A stretch of DNA of 7,608 nt from Planctomycetota bacterium (GTDB taxonomy: Bacteria > Planctomycetota > Phycisphaerae > WQYP01), in contig JAJZOA010000339.1 in NCBI GenBank assembly GCA_021852225.1, forward strand, positions 1-7,608, read 5' to 3'. Numbering within the stretch: position 1 is the first letter of the stretch; each line of letters opens with the position of its first letter. Shown here one piece after another: positions 1 through 5,389 of this stretch. Under the pieces are notes generated by a model. That model saw nothing but the letters and a program-made list of their open reading frames with translations, was not told the DNA's origin and made no database searches. Both the position numbers and the translations under genes were made by a program.

Positions 1-8
1 ATAGAAAC

Positions 9-31
9 TTTTTTTGCCCCCCCCAAAAAAA
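9..31. repeat. homopolymer inverted repeat (T7G / C7 / CA7)
   Basis: Seven T and a G (9-16) are followed by eight C and then eight A (25-32). TTTTTTTG (9-16) and CAAAAAAA (24-31) are perfect reverse complements around a loop of seven C (17-23). A hairpin with a poly-C loop is possible, and its A/T arms resemble a bidirectional terminator lacking a GC stem. Three adjacent homopolymers are also a common site of sequencing or assembly error, so the exact run lengths are uncertain. Confidence 0.5.
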
Positions 32-164
32 ACCTGGCGGGGACAGTGGCCGATAAAGGGCGGTGGTGTGGGCCTTTGGGGACAATGGTGCCATTCGTAA
101 TAAAATACTCCCGGCAAAATGGGCGAGGCAAACAGCCTGCGCCGGCGGAATCAAACTGTTGAGC

Positions 165-184
165 ATGTCCGCTAAAGGGGACAT
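165..184. repeat. short inverted repeat containing a GGGGACA motif
   Basis: ATGTCC (165-170) and GGACAT (179-184) are perfect complements around an 8-nt loop. The right arm is part of the third GGGGACA motif in this stretch; the others are at 39-45 and 78-84. A repeated GGGGACA next to short palindromes is the sort of pattern left by REP elements mobilised by Y1 (IS200-like) transposases, but no transposase gene is visible. Confidence 0.4.
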
Positions 185-257
185 ACGCGGAGTCAGAAGG
201 GAAGTTGCTGATATTCGGGATTGTGGGTGGCAGCACACCAAAGTATTTTATGTCGAA

Positions 258-329
<72 letters not shown>

Positions 330-343
330 GTTTGAATGCGCTT

Positions 344-355
344 ACGGCGCGCCGT
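344..355. repeat. 12-bp perfect palindrome in the tRNA-Gly leader
   Basis: ACGGCGCGCCGT reads the same on both strands. It lies 15 bp upstream of the mature tRNA-Gly 5' end, inside the transcribed leader if the promoter at 411-439 is used. It could be a processing hairpin or a protein site, or chance in GC-rich DNA. Confidence 0.4.
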
Positions 356-410
356 CCGGCCTGTTTAAATCCGCCTGAATATTCCAGGGCCGGGACTCTA
401 CCGGAATTGG

Positions 411-439
411 ATTGTATCATCCGCGGCATTGGCCGCCAA
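411..439 (-). promoter_or_regulatory. sigma70-type promoter for tRNA-Gly
   Basis: On the minus strand, TTGGCG (434-439) and TACAAT (411-416) are separated by exactly 17 bp. The -10 box matches 5 of 6 consensus bases and the -35 box 4 of 6. Transcription would start near 404, giving a leader of about 75 nt before the tRNA. The promoter sits between the hflX stop and the tRNA, so the tRNA need not depend on hflX transcription. Confidence 0.6.
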
Positions 440-468
440 CACGGCCGCATCGCCCGCGCAATCCGGCT

Positions 469-1860
469 TTATTCCCGCGCTAAATCCGGTGGCAGCAGGT
501 CGCTTACGGTGGCGGCGGGTGGGGCGGTGTCGATGTCGTCGGCCAGCACTTTGGTTCGGATAATTTCCGGTCCCTTCACATGGTTATATATCTGGTCCAG
601 AATTCGTGAACTTATTCGTACGTCCAGTCCGACCCGGCCAGGGCAGGCATCGTAGTCACGTGCCTTCACTTCCGCAAATTTTTCCAGAAACGTGATTCCC
701 TTGGAATCCGCCAGCGGCACGCTGATAATCGCCCGCAGGCTTTGGCCCAGCATCTGGCGGCGAACGGCGTCGGCCAGGGCTGTCATGCCGGTTCCATTTT
801 TCGCACTGATGGTCAGCGCACGCGGAAATTTAAGCCGCCAGAACGCCAGATCATCCGCGGATTCCACGGCATCCATTTTATTCAGCAGCAGCATTGCCGG
901 TCGCGGGCCGCAGTCAATATCCATCAATACTTGGTGAACGCTTTGCAACTGTCGCAACGCCTGGGGATGGGCCACATCCAGCACAATTAAAAGCAGGTCG
1001 GCATGAATAGCCTCTTCGAGTGTGGCCTTGAACGAGGCCACCAAGTGGTGGGGAAGGTTGCGTACAAATCCGACGGTATCCGACAACAGCGAAGAATGGG
1101 CCGCGCCCAGCCGCCAGGTGCGGGTTTTGGTGTCCAGTGTGGCAAACAATTTGTCTTCAACCAGTGTGCCCGCCCCGGTCAGGGTGTTAAAAAGTGTGCT
1201 TTTGCCGGCGTTGGTGTAACCGACCAGCGAAACCGTAAAATGCAGTTCTTTGCGCGTGCTGACTTCACGCGCCTTGCGATCCTGCACGGAGGCAATGCGC
1301 GCTTTAAGGTCACTGACCCGCTGACGCACCAGCCGGCGGTCTATTTCCAACTGCATTTCACCCGGGCCGCGTGCCCCGACGCCTGCCCCCGCGCCGGCTC
1401 CGATTCTTTCCAGATGCGACCACATGTGCCGCAACCGTGGATAGGTGTATTCCAATTGCGCCAGGGCCACCTGAAGCTGGGCTTCATGGGTGCGGGCGCG
1501 GGTGGCAAAAATATCCAGAATCAGTTCGCTGCGGTCCAGAATCTTACATTGAATAATTTCTTCCAGGTCGCGCAACTGATTCGGCGACATGTCATTGTCA
1601 AAAATGACCACATCGGCGTTCAATGCCCGAACCTGCTGGGCAATTTCCCTGGCCTTGCCGCTGCCGATATAGGTGCCCGGATCCACATCCTTCCTGTGCT
1701 GAATCATTCGATCCACCACCGTCGCCCCGGCGGTGGCCGCCAGGCTGGCCAGTTCGCCCAGCGGATCGCGCGCGTCCGCGGCTGAATCAGGCAAAATAAC
1801 ACCCACCAGAATCGCTTTTTCCCGTTGAACCGACAATTGTACCCGGCGATCTTGCGACAA
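469..1860 (-). CDS. hflX: GTPase HflX
   Basis: HflX is a ribosome-associated GTPase that binds 50S/70S particles and in other bacteria splits or rescues stalled ribosomes under stress. The 463-residue protein has the family layout: an N-terminal glycine-rich-fold domain (about 18-150, with GTYIGSGKA at 62-70 and ILDRSELILDIFATRA near 107-122), the GPGE linker (165-168), then the G domain with G1 GYTNAGKST (214-222), FATLD (239-243), G3 DTVGF (261-265), G4 NKMD (327-330) and G5 SAK (352-354), and a C-terminal tail. Length is normal for the family. I chose the TTG start at 1860 because GGAG lies 9 nt upstream and a TGA in the same frame closes any earlier start. A -10-like TATACT at 1918-1923 could drive it with a leader of about 50 nt. 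The linker before GPGE is an unusual run of Gly-Ala repeats (residues 154-163). Identification is secure; the cellular role comes from the family. Confidence 0.95.
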   Translation of the reverse strand: MSQDRRVQLSVQREKAILVGVILPDSAADARDPLGELASLAATAGATVVDRMIQHRKDVDPGTYIGSGKAREIAQQVRALNADVVIFDNDMSPNQLRDLEEIIQCKILDRSELILDIFATRARTHEAQLQVALAQLEYTYPRLRHMWSHLERIGAGAGAGVGARGPGEMQLEIDRRLVRQRVSDLKARIASVQDRKAREVSTRKELHFTVSLVGYTNAGKSTLFNTLTGAGTLVEDKLFATLDTKTRTWRLGAAHSSLLSDTVGFVRNLPHHLVASFKATLEEAIHADLLLIVLDVAHPQALRQLQSVHQVLMDIDCGPRPAMLLLNKMDAVESADDLAFWRLKFPRALTISAKNGTGMTALADAVRRQMLGQSLRAIISVPLADSKGITFLEKFAEVKARDYDACPGRVGLDVRISSRILDQIYNHVKGPEIIRTKVLADDIDTAPPAATVSDLLPPDLARE

Positions 1861-1917
1861 GAATCATAACTCCAAAAACCGGCAAAACCGCCATTCCGGC
1901 TCGCCCGCACAGCCAAC

Positions 1918-1923
1918 AGTATA
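1918..1923 (-). promoter_or_regulatory. -10 element for hflX
   Basis: The minus strand reads TATACT (5 of 6 to consensus) here, placing the transcript start near 1911 and leaving a leader of about 50 nt with a GGAG ribosome site before the TTG start at 1860. I found no clear -35 box at the proper distance, so the call rests on the -10 box and its position. Confidence 0.4.
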
Positions 1924-1942
1924 CCCGATTGTTCGCGACGCC

Positions 1943-1959
1943 GGCCCGGTGGGCGGGCC
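1943..1959. repeat. 6-bp hairpin between divergent promoters
   Basis: GGCCCG (1943-1948) and CGGGCC (1954-1959) are perfect complements around loop GTGGG. The hairpin lies 20 bp upstream of the hflX -10 box, where the hflX -35 region should be, so it could be an operator or simply a DNA structure. No protein is implied by the sequence alone. Confidence 0.4.
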
Positions 1960-1995
1960 AAAGCTGTTCGAAACGGCCCCCTGCGGCGCGGCGGT

Positions 1996-2014
1996 GCAAC
2001 GGACGGTCCGTTGC
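1996..2014. promoter_or_regulatory. 19-nt perfect palindrome, likely operator for the lipoprotein gene
   Basis: GCAACGGAC (1996-2004) and GTCCGTTGC (2006-2014) are perfect reverse complements around one central G. The right arm covers the first four bases of the lipoprotein -35 box (2011-2016). A repressor bound here would block RNA polymerase, so an operator is the simplest reading. If the lipoprotein transcript starts just before its ATG, the palindrome is not transcribed and cannot be an RNA hairpin of that gene. No adjacent regulator gene is visible. Confidence 0.5.
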
Positions 2015-2040
2015 CGGTCCATCCTAACCCATTGTACAAT
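2011..2040 (+). promoter_or_regulatory. promoter of the PEGA lipoprotein gene, probably leaderless
   Basis: TTGCCG (2011-2016) and TACAAT (2035-2040) are 18 bp apart, matching consensus at 4 and 5 of 6 bases. The -10 box ends 7 nt before the ATG at 2048, so transcription should start at or within a base or two of the start codon, giving a leaderless mRNA. This agrees with the lack of a Shine-Dalgarno sequence. The -10 box lies inside a perfect 10-nt palindrome, ATTGTACAAT (2031-2040). Confidence 0.55.
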
Positions 2041-2047
2041 CCCGGTC

Positions 2048-2533
2048 ATGATATTTAATCGCCCGGCAAAATTTCTAGGTCCTCTGTCCGTCCGCCAACT
2101 GCCGCTGGCGGTTGGCTTGGCAATCTGTTTATTTTCCAGCGGCTGTGTGGAACAGACCATCACGGTGGTGACCAGCCCATCCGATTCGCTGGTCTATCTG
2201 AATGACGTGCAGCGCGGCCGGTCGCCCTGTACGGTTCCGTTTGAATTTTACGGAACCTACGACGTTCGCCTGCGTGCCAAAAAGAACATCGGGACCGCGG
2301 CTGAACCGGATTTTGTCTATTATTACCTGCACACCCATAAAACCACGGTGCGCCCCTGGTATCAGTGGTATGGAATTGACTTGATTGCCGCGCTTTTGCC
2401 GGTACACCTGAAAGATCACCAGATATGGGCGTTTGACCTTAAACGTGTGCCGGAACCATCCACAGGGGCGTTAATCCGCAAGGCCAAGGCGCTTAAGGCA
2501 CAACTCCAGTCGCCCGCATCTACGCGGCCTTGA
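2048..2533 (+). CDS. PEGA-domain lipoprotein
   Basis: A 161-residue exported lipoprotein. The N-terminus has basic residues (R5, K8, R16), a hydrophobic stretch (about 18-29) and a probable lipobox ending in FSSGC with Cys33 as the lipidated residue. Residue 34 is Val, so under the E. coli sorting rule it would go to the outer membrane. Residues about 37-78 match a PEGA domain, a small beta-rich module often tied to the cell surface, with the typical core around SPSDSLVYLNDVQRGRSP. Residues 90-130 are rich in Tyr and Trp and include a hydrophobic patch near 110-119. They match no domain I know. The tail is basic. The frame is open for 33 codons further upstream, but this ATG is chosen because the signal peptide starts just after it and the -10 box ends 7 nt before it. 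The substrate or partner is unknown; a structural envelope role is only an inference. Confidence 0.75.
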   Translation: MIFNRPAKFLGPLSVRQLPLAVGLAICLFSSGCVEQTITVVTSPSDSLVYLNDVQRGRSPCTVPFEFYGTYDVRLRAKKNIGTAAEPDFVYYYLHTHKTTVRPWYQWYGIDLIAALLPVHLKDHQIWAFDLKRVPEPSTGALIRKAKALKAQLQSPASTRP

Positions 2534-2576
2534 CCTGCCCGCGGGTGCCTATCCACGCGCCCCTCGGCATGAAAAA

Positions 2577-2668
2577 GGGATGGAACGTCCGATATAGTGG
2601 TCCGTTGCCAGCGAGCGAAGCGCCGCGCAGTCTGTTTCAACTGGCATGGGCGGCCGATGATCCATCCC
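2577..2668 (+). ncRNA. candidate structured RNA (long imperfect hairpin)
   Basis: Nested pairing spans about 92 nt. The outer helix pairs 2577-2584 with 2661-2668 (8 perfect pairs) and continues past one A-A mismatch through C-G, G-U, U-A and C-G (2586-2589 with 2656-2659). An inner helix pairs TGCCAG (2606-2611) with CTGGCA (2641-2646). Weaker pairs (2599-2605 with 2650-2655) can bridge the two. The terminal loop of 29 nt holds a small GCG-AAG-CGC hairpin. It lies 43 bp after the lipoprotein stop and 77 bp before tRNA-Cys. It does not carry the SRP RNA apical motif. It could be an independent small RNA, a 3'-UTR structure or chance pairing. Strand is assigned from the neighbours only. Confidence 0.3.
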
Positions 2669-2697
2669 GCATCCCGCCGCGGAAATTTCCTCACCCC

Positions 2698-2726
2698 TTG
2701 GCTAAAATAGTTCTGTCCGGTAATGT
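2698..2726 (+). promoter_or_regulatory. possible promoter of tRNA-Cys
   Basis: TTGGCT (2698-2703) and TAATGT (2721-2726) are 17 bp apart, giving a start near 2733, about 13 nt before the mature tRNA. The -10 box matches only 3 of 6 consensus bases. An alternative -10, TAAAAT (2703-2708), matches 5 of 6 but lacks a -35 box and would give a leader of about 30 nt. Confidence 0.35.
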
Positions 2727-2745
2727 AACGAATTGCCCACTTTTT

Positions 2746-2819
2746 GGCCGGATGCCCGAGTGGACCAAGGGAGCGGATTGCAAATCCGCGATTCGTGGGT
2801 TCGAATCCCACTCCGGCCT
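2746..2819 (+). tRNA. tRNA-Cys (anticodon GCA)
   Basis: Decodes UGC and UGU as cysteine. The cloverleaf is complete: acceptor GGCCGGA/TCCGGCC, a 3-bp D stem CCC/GGG with the loop GAGTGGACCAA, anticodon stem GCGGA/TCCGC around loop TTGCAAA (anticodon GCA), variable loop GATTC, T stem GTGGG/CCCAC with TTCGAAT, and discriminator U73, an identity base for CysRS. CCA is not encoded. It appears to be a single-gene unit on the plus strand. Confidence 0.96.
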
Positions 2820-2832
2820 TTTAGCTTCAGCC

Positions 2833-2862
2833 CCTTGCGCACCTTGGTGTTTTGCCGCAAGG
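2833..2862 (+). terminator. stem-loop after tRNA-Cys, weak terminator candidate
   Basis: CCTTGCG (2833-2839) pairs perfectly with CGCAAGG (2856-2862). The 16-nt loop holds a further 4-bp hairpin, CACC-TT-GGTG (2840-2849). No T-tract follows, so intrinsic termination would be inefficient. It is listed because of its position 14 nt after the tRNA. Confidence 0.3.
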
Positions 2863-2884
2863 CTCAACTCCGGCGTAACGGAAT

Positions 2885-2898
2885 TGCCGTGGTCGGCA
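2885..2898. repeat. 5-bp hairpin upstream of the -10 box at 2924
   Basis: TGCCG and CGGCA are perfect complements around loop TGGT. The hairpin lies 25 bp before the TATACT at 2924-2929, roughly the -35 region. It could be an operator for that promoter; the stem is short enough to be chance. Confidence 0.25.
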
Positions 2899-2923
2899 GG
2901 TAAGCAATTGAGCCGGTTGGCGT

Positions 2924-2929
2924 TATACT
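2924..2929 (+). promoter_or_regulatory. -10 element for the TPR gene transcript
   Basis: TATACT (5 of 6 to consensus) ends 7 nt before an ATG at 2937. No good -35 box sits 16-18 bp upstream, so this would be a weak or activator-dependent promoter. It would give a transcript beginning at or beside the ATG of the small upstream ORF and reading on into the TPR gene at 3060. Confidence 0.4.
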
Positions 2930-2936
2930 GGTTAGA

Positions 2937-3017
2937 ATGATTGACCAGCCGAATGGAACGTGCAAACGGGCCATGCCTCCGGTTTTTTGGCTGGCTTCCA
3001 CAGGCGGAGGCGAATGA
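2937..3017 (+). CDS. possible 26-residue upstream ORF of the TPR gene
   Basis: ATG at 2937 opens 26 codons ending in TGA (3015-3017). The peptide starts MIDQPNGTCKR and ends ASTGGGE. It resembles no leader peptide I know and carries no repeated regulatory codon. The frame is the same as that of the TPR gene at 3060, interrupted by this TGA and a second TGA at 3027-3029. The only support is the -10-like hexamer ending 7 nt before the ATG, the same geometry as at 2048 and 5397. It could be a translated leader, a former longer N-terminus, or chance. Confidence 0.25.
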   Translation: MIDQPNGTCKRAMPPVFWLASTGGGE

Positions 3018-3059
3018 CCGATTGGCTGATTTTTGTCTTGTATTGGGAATGAATCTGTT

Positions 3060-4466
3060 ATGGCCACAGCTCCGACGACGCAAATTGCCGAAGGCCCCGG
3101 AAAGGGCAAAGCTTATTTTGATCGCGCACGCACCGTGGCGGATACCGGCAATTATGATTATGCCATTGATATGCTGATCGAAGGCCTGGCCCGCGAACCG
3201 GAAAATATGGCCGAGCGCGAATTTTTGCGCGATGTGTCGTTGCGGCGTAAAGTAAAAGGGGGTAAACCGGGCGGCGGTCTTATGGGGGCGAAGGCATTTT
3301 TCAAGGGAAAGACACCCAAAGAACTTATGTTGAACGCCGAATGGCTGCTGGCCAAAGATCCCGGCAACATTGGTCTGATGCAGACGGTCCTGAAGCAGGC
3401 CAGCATTTGCCTGTATAAGGACATCGTGCTCTGGATTGCGCCGATTATTCTTCAGGCCAACCGCACCAATAAATTTCCGAATCCGAAGGTGTATATGGAA
3501 GTAGCCGACACCTATGAAAAATTTGAAGAATTTGAGCTTGCCGGCGAGGCGATTCGCTGGGCGGCGCAACTGAATCCGACCGATGCGTTGCTATCCGACC
3601 GCATTAAAGAACTCGCCACGCGTGAAACCCTGAAGAAGGGGCAGTATGAATCGGTGCCCGACTTTAAAGAATCACTGAAAGACAAGCAGGCCACAAAAGA
3701 CCTGATCATGAAAGAAAATCTTTCAAAAACGGACGACTTCAAACTTCGCATGATCGAAGAAGCCCGCATTGTTTACGAAAAAAATATGCAAGACATGCAG
3801 GCGATTAATAAATACGCCAAAACACTCGTTGAAATGGAAACCGAGGAGCATGAAAACAAGGCCATTGAAGTTCTGGATAAAGCATTCACGGAAACCAAAA
3901 CCTACCGTTACAAAATGTACATTGGCGAAATTAAAATAAAACAACTGCGGCGGCAGCACCGCATTCTGGCCGAAGCCGTCAAGGCGCATCCCGGTGATGA
4001 AGCCATCCTCAAGGAATATCAGAAAATTGAGGCAGACCGTCTGGCGTTCGAGCTTGAAGAATTCGCCCAGCGGGCGCACCATTATCCATCGGACGGCGCG
4101 GTACTGTTTGAATATGGGTTCCGTCTTTACCGGGCCAAACAATATGATGCGGCCATCGCGGTCCTTCAGCAGGCACAGAACAGCCCGGCAAAGCGAGCTG
4201 AATCGCTGCATCTGCTGGGCCGTTCCTTTATCGAACAATCCATGAATCAGGAAGCCGTTGAAACCCTTCGCCGCGCCATTGAAAGCTATGAGCTTGCGGA
4301 AACCGGCGACGCCAAAAGCAAGGAAATGCACTACTGGCTCGGCCGGGCTTATGAACTTACCGGCCAGAAGAATGATGCGGAAAAGATATTCAGCAAAATC
4401 ATGCAATGGGACATCAATTTCCGTGATGCCCGTCTGCACCTTGCCGACCTGCGCAAGAAAGATTAA
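3060..4466 (+). CDS. tetratricopeptide (TPR) repeat protein
   Basis: A 468-residue protein without a signal peptide or clear membrane segment, so probably cytoplasmic. A TPR-like unit lies at about 17-50 (core KAYFDRARTVADTGNYDYAI), a Lys/Gly-rich hinge at 64-84, a helical repeat-like region at 86-185, a charged Lys/Glu-rich helical part at 186-300 that may form a coiled coil, and clearer TPR units at about 347-379, 380-411 and 421-451. TPR arrays are protein-binding scaffolds; no catalytic motif is visible and the partner is unknown. The ATG at 3060 is preferred over a TTG at 3033 because MATAPTTQ is a typical soluble N-terminus. Its ribosome site is weak, with GGGA 11 nt upstream. An upstream ORF in the same frame precedes it. 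From memory this type of TPR protein is common in planctomycetes, which supports the taxonomic guess. Confidence 0.8.
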   Translation: MATAPTTQIAEGPGKGKAYFDRARTVADTGNYDYAIDMLIEGLAREPENMAEREFLRDVSLRRKVKGGKPGGGLMGAKAFFKGKTPKELMLNAEWLLAKDPGNIGLMQTVLKQASICLYKDIVLWIAPIILQANRTNKFPNPKVYMEVADTYEKFEEFELAGEAIRWAAQLNPTDALLSDRIKELATRETLKKGQYESVPDFKESLKDKQATKDLIMKENLSKTDDFKLRMIEEARIVYEKNMQDMQAINKYAKTLVEMETEEHENKAIEVLDKAFTETKTYRYKMYIGEIKIKQLRRQHRILAEAVKAHPGDEAILKEYQKIEADRLAFELEEFAQRAHHYPSDGAVLFEYGFRLYRAKQYDAAIAVLQQAQNSPAKRAESLHLLGRSFIEQSMNQEAVETLRRAIESYELAETGDAKSKEMHYWLGRAYELTGQKNDAEKIFSKIMQWDINFRDARLHLADLRKKD

Positions 4467-4589
4467 CCCGACCGGGCTTGGGGCGGCCATTTGATGACGC
4501 TTGCCGGAAACACGGGCAAATCCAATTAAATCTCGCTTATTTTCCGATGAATTTCCAGCATACACGTCCCAATTGCTCCACGGTTTTCA

Positions 4590-4618
4590 TTGACCGGAAC
4601 CAGTCGGGCGTTTAGCAT
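4590..4618 (+). promoter_or_regulatory. promoter of tmk
   Basis: TTGACC (4590-4595) and TAGCAT (4613-4618) are 17 bp apart and match consensus at 5 and 4 of 6 bases. Transcription would start near 4625, giving a leader of about 25 nt that contains GAGG (4642-4645) shortly before the tmk ATG. This gene therefore appears to have a normal leader with a ribosome site. Confidence 0.55.
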
Positions 4619-4649
4619 CTGCCTTGTTTTGGAGACTTGGTGAGGTTTC

Positions 4650-5330
4650 ATGCGGGCAAAACCGGATTGGCTGAAATTGGCCGGAAAATTTATCGTCTTT
4701 GATGGACTTGACGGCTGTGGCAAGACCACGCAACTTGACCTGCTGCAAGCTCGGCTGATCGCCGCTGGCGTCGCCGTTGTCCGCATGCGCGAACCCGGGA
4801 GCACCCGTGTGGGTGAACATATACGCGAATTGCTGCTTTCTTCCAAAGGGGACGACCTGACCATGCGGACGGAAATGCTGCTTTACATGGCCAGCCGCGC
4901 ACAAATGGTTCAGGAATCGCTTAAACCGGCGCTGGCTGGCGGAAATTGTGTACTGTCTGACCGGTACACCAGCAGCACGCTGGCCTACCAGGGATCTGCG
5001 GGGGGCCTTCCCGAAGAAGAAATTTTAACGGTGGCGCGGATTGCCACCCAGAATATTCAGCCAGACCTGACTATTATTCTGGACTTGCCCACGGAAAAGG
5101 CCGCCGACCGGATGACCGCGAAAACCAGTGGCCAGCGCCGCCAGCCGGGACTTTTTCAGGATCGCATAGAGCAGCGGGATCTGGCTTATCATGCCGCGGT
5201 GCGGGATGGGTTTCTGCAGCAAGTCGCCAAATTCCCTCAACGCTACACGCAGATATCCGCCATCGGGACGCGGTCAGCCATAGAAGCCACAGTGGTGACT
5301 CGGCTGGTCGATTTTTTCGGATTGTCCTGA
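4650..5330 (+). CDS. tmk: thymidylate kinase
   Basis: Phosphorylates dTMP to dTDP with ATP, the step between thymidylate synthesis and dTTP; cytoplasmic and normally essential. The 226 residues include the P-loop GLDGCGKTT (19-27), the dTMP-contacting REPGS (48-52, usually REPGG), the DRY motif (104-106) followed by SSTLAYQG, a strand ILDLP (143-147), and the LID region with R163, R164, R172 and the conserved RIEQRD (172-177). Gly22 takes the place of the P-loop arginine of human-type enzymes, while basic residues sit in the LID, so it looks like the bacterial (type II) form. Length is slightly above the usual 205-215, mainly from about ten extra N-terminal residues and a longer LID. The ATG at 4650 is supported by GAGG 4 nt upstream; a later start would cut into the first strand. 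It stands apart from the TPR gene (183 bp) and the efflux genes (66 bp). Confidence 0.95.
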   Translation: MRAKPDWLKLAGKFIVFDGLDGCGKTTQLDLLQARLIAAGVAVVRMREPGSTRVGEHIRELLLSSKGDDLTMRTEMLLYMASRAQMVQESLKPALAGGNCVLSDRYTSSTLAYQGSAGGLPEEEILTVARIATQNIQPDLTIILDLPTEKAADRMTAKTSGQRRQPGLFQDRIEQRDLAYHAAVRDGFLQQVAKFPQRYTQISAIGTRSAIEATVVTRLVDFFGLS

Positions 5331-5361
5331 AAAGGCCGGTCGCCGCGTAATCTTTTCGGCT

Positions 5362-5389
5362 TTGCAAGACTCCGGCTTCGGACTAATAT
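5362..5389 (+). promoter_or_regulatory. promoter of the efflux operon, probably leaderless
   Basis: TTGCAA (5362-5367) and TAATAT (5384-5389) are 16 bp apart, each matching consensus at 4 of 6 bases. The -10 box ends 7 nt before the ATG at 5397, and there is no Shine-Dalgarno sequence, so the mRNA is probably leaderless. The spacer holds a small perfect hairpin, TCCG-GCTT-CGGA (5371-5382), which might be bound by a regulator, for example a metal sensor. That last point is speculation. Confidence 0.4.

Larger units (their letters stand above)
1..257. other. non-coding stretch with repeat debris
   Basis: I see no credible gene here. An open frame crosses it, but its C-terminal half is a translation of the opposite strand of the tRNA-Gly gene. 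The stretch holds a T7-G-C8-A8 homopolymer block (9-32), three GGGGACA motifs (39-45, 78-84, 177-183), a short hairpin AATGG-TG-CCATT and a perfect ATGTCC...GGACAT inverted repeat. This resembles the intergenic remains of REP-like elements or transposon ends; that reading is an inference. It lies downstream of the leftward tRNA-Gly gene, so part of it may be that gene's 3' trailer. Confidence 0.5.

Noticed and set aside
1003..1785. 260-codon plus-strand frame antisense to hflX
   Set aside because: A shadow of a strongly conserved gene. Its composition looks like back-translation and it has no domain features.
2599..2609. Second copy of GGTCCGTTGCC as a second operator site
   Set aside because: Only an 11-base match without the full palindrome. 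Several 11-base repeats are expected by chance in 7.6 kb, and here it sits inside another inverted-repeat structure.
2677..2690. Adjacent palindromes CCGCGG and GGAAATTTCC as a binding site
   Set aside because: Short palindromes of 6 and 10 bases with no promoter alignment strong enough to give them a role.
2416..2811. Minus-strand frame starting MGFEPTNRG
   Set aside because: It starts inside the complement of tRNA-Cys and overlaps the lipoprotein gene on the other strand; no family resemblance.
3015..3029. Readthrough or selenocysteine recoding of the two TGA codons before the TPR gene
   Set aside because: TGA ends several normal genes here, no SECIS-like hairpin was recognised, and a good ATG exists at 3060.
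2691..3569. 292-codon minus-strand frame over tRNA-Cys and the TPR N-terminus
   Set aside because: Includes a translated tRNA (EWDSNPRIADLQSA) and opposes the real gene.
4467..4519. Hairpins CCCG-AC-CGGG (4467-4476) and TTGCC/GGCAA (4501-4519) as terminator of the TPR gene
   Set aside because: Short stems, one with a 2-nt loop, and neither followed by a T-run.
3723..4565. 280-codon minus-strand frame antisense to the TPR gene
   Set aside because: Antisense shadow of a well-formed TPR reading frame; no ribosome site or family motif.
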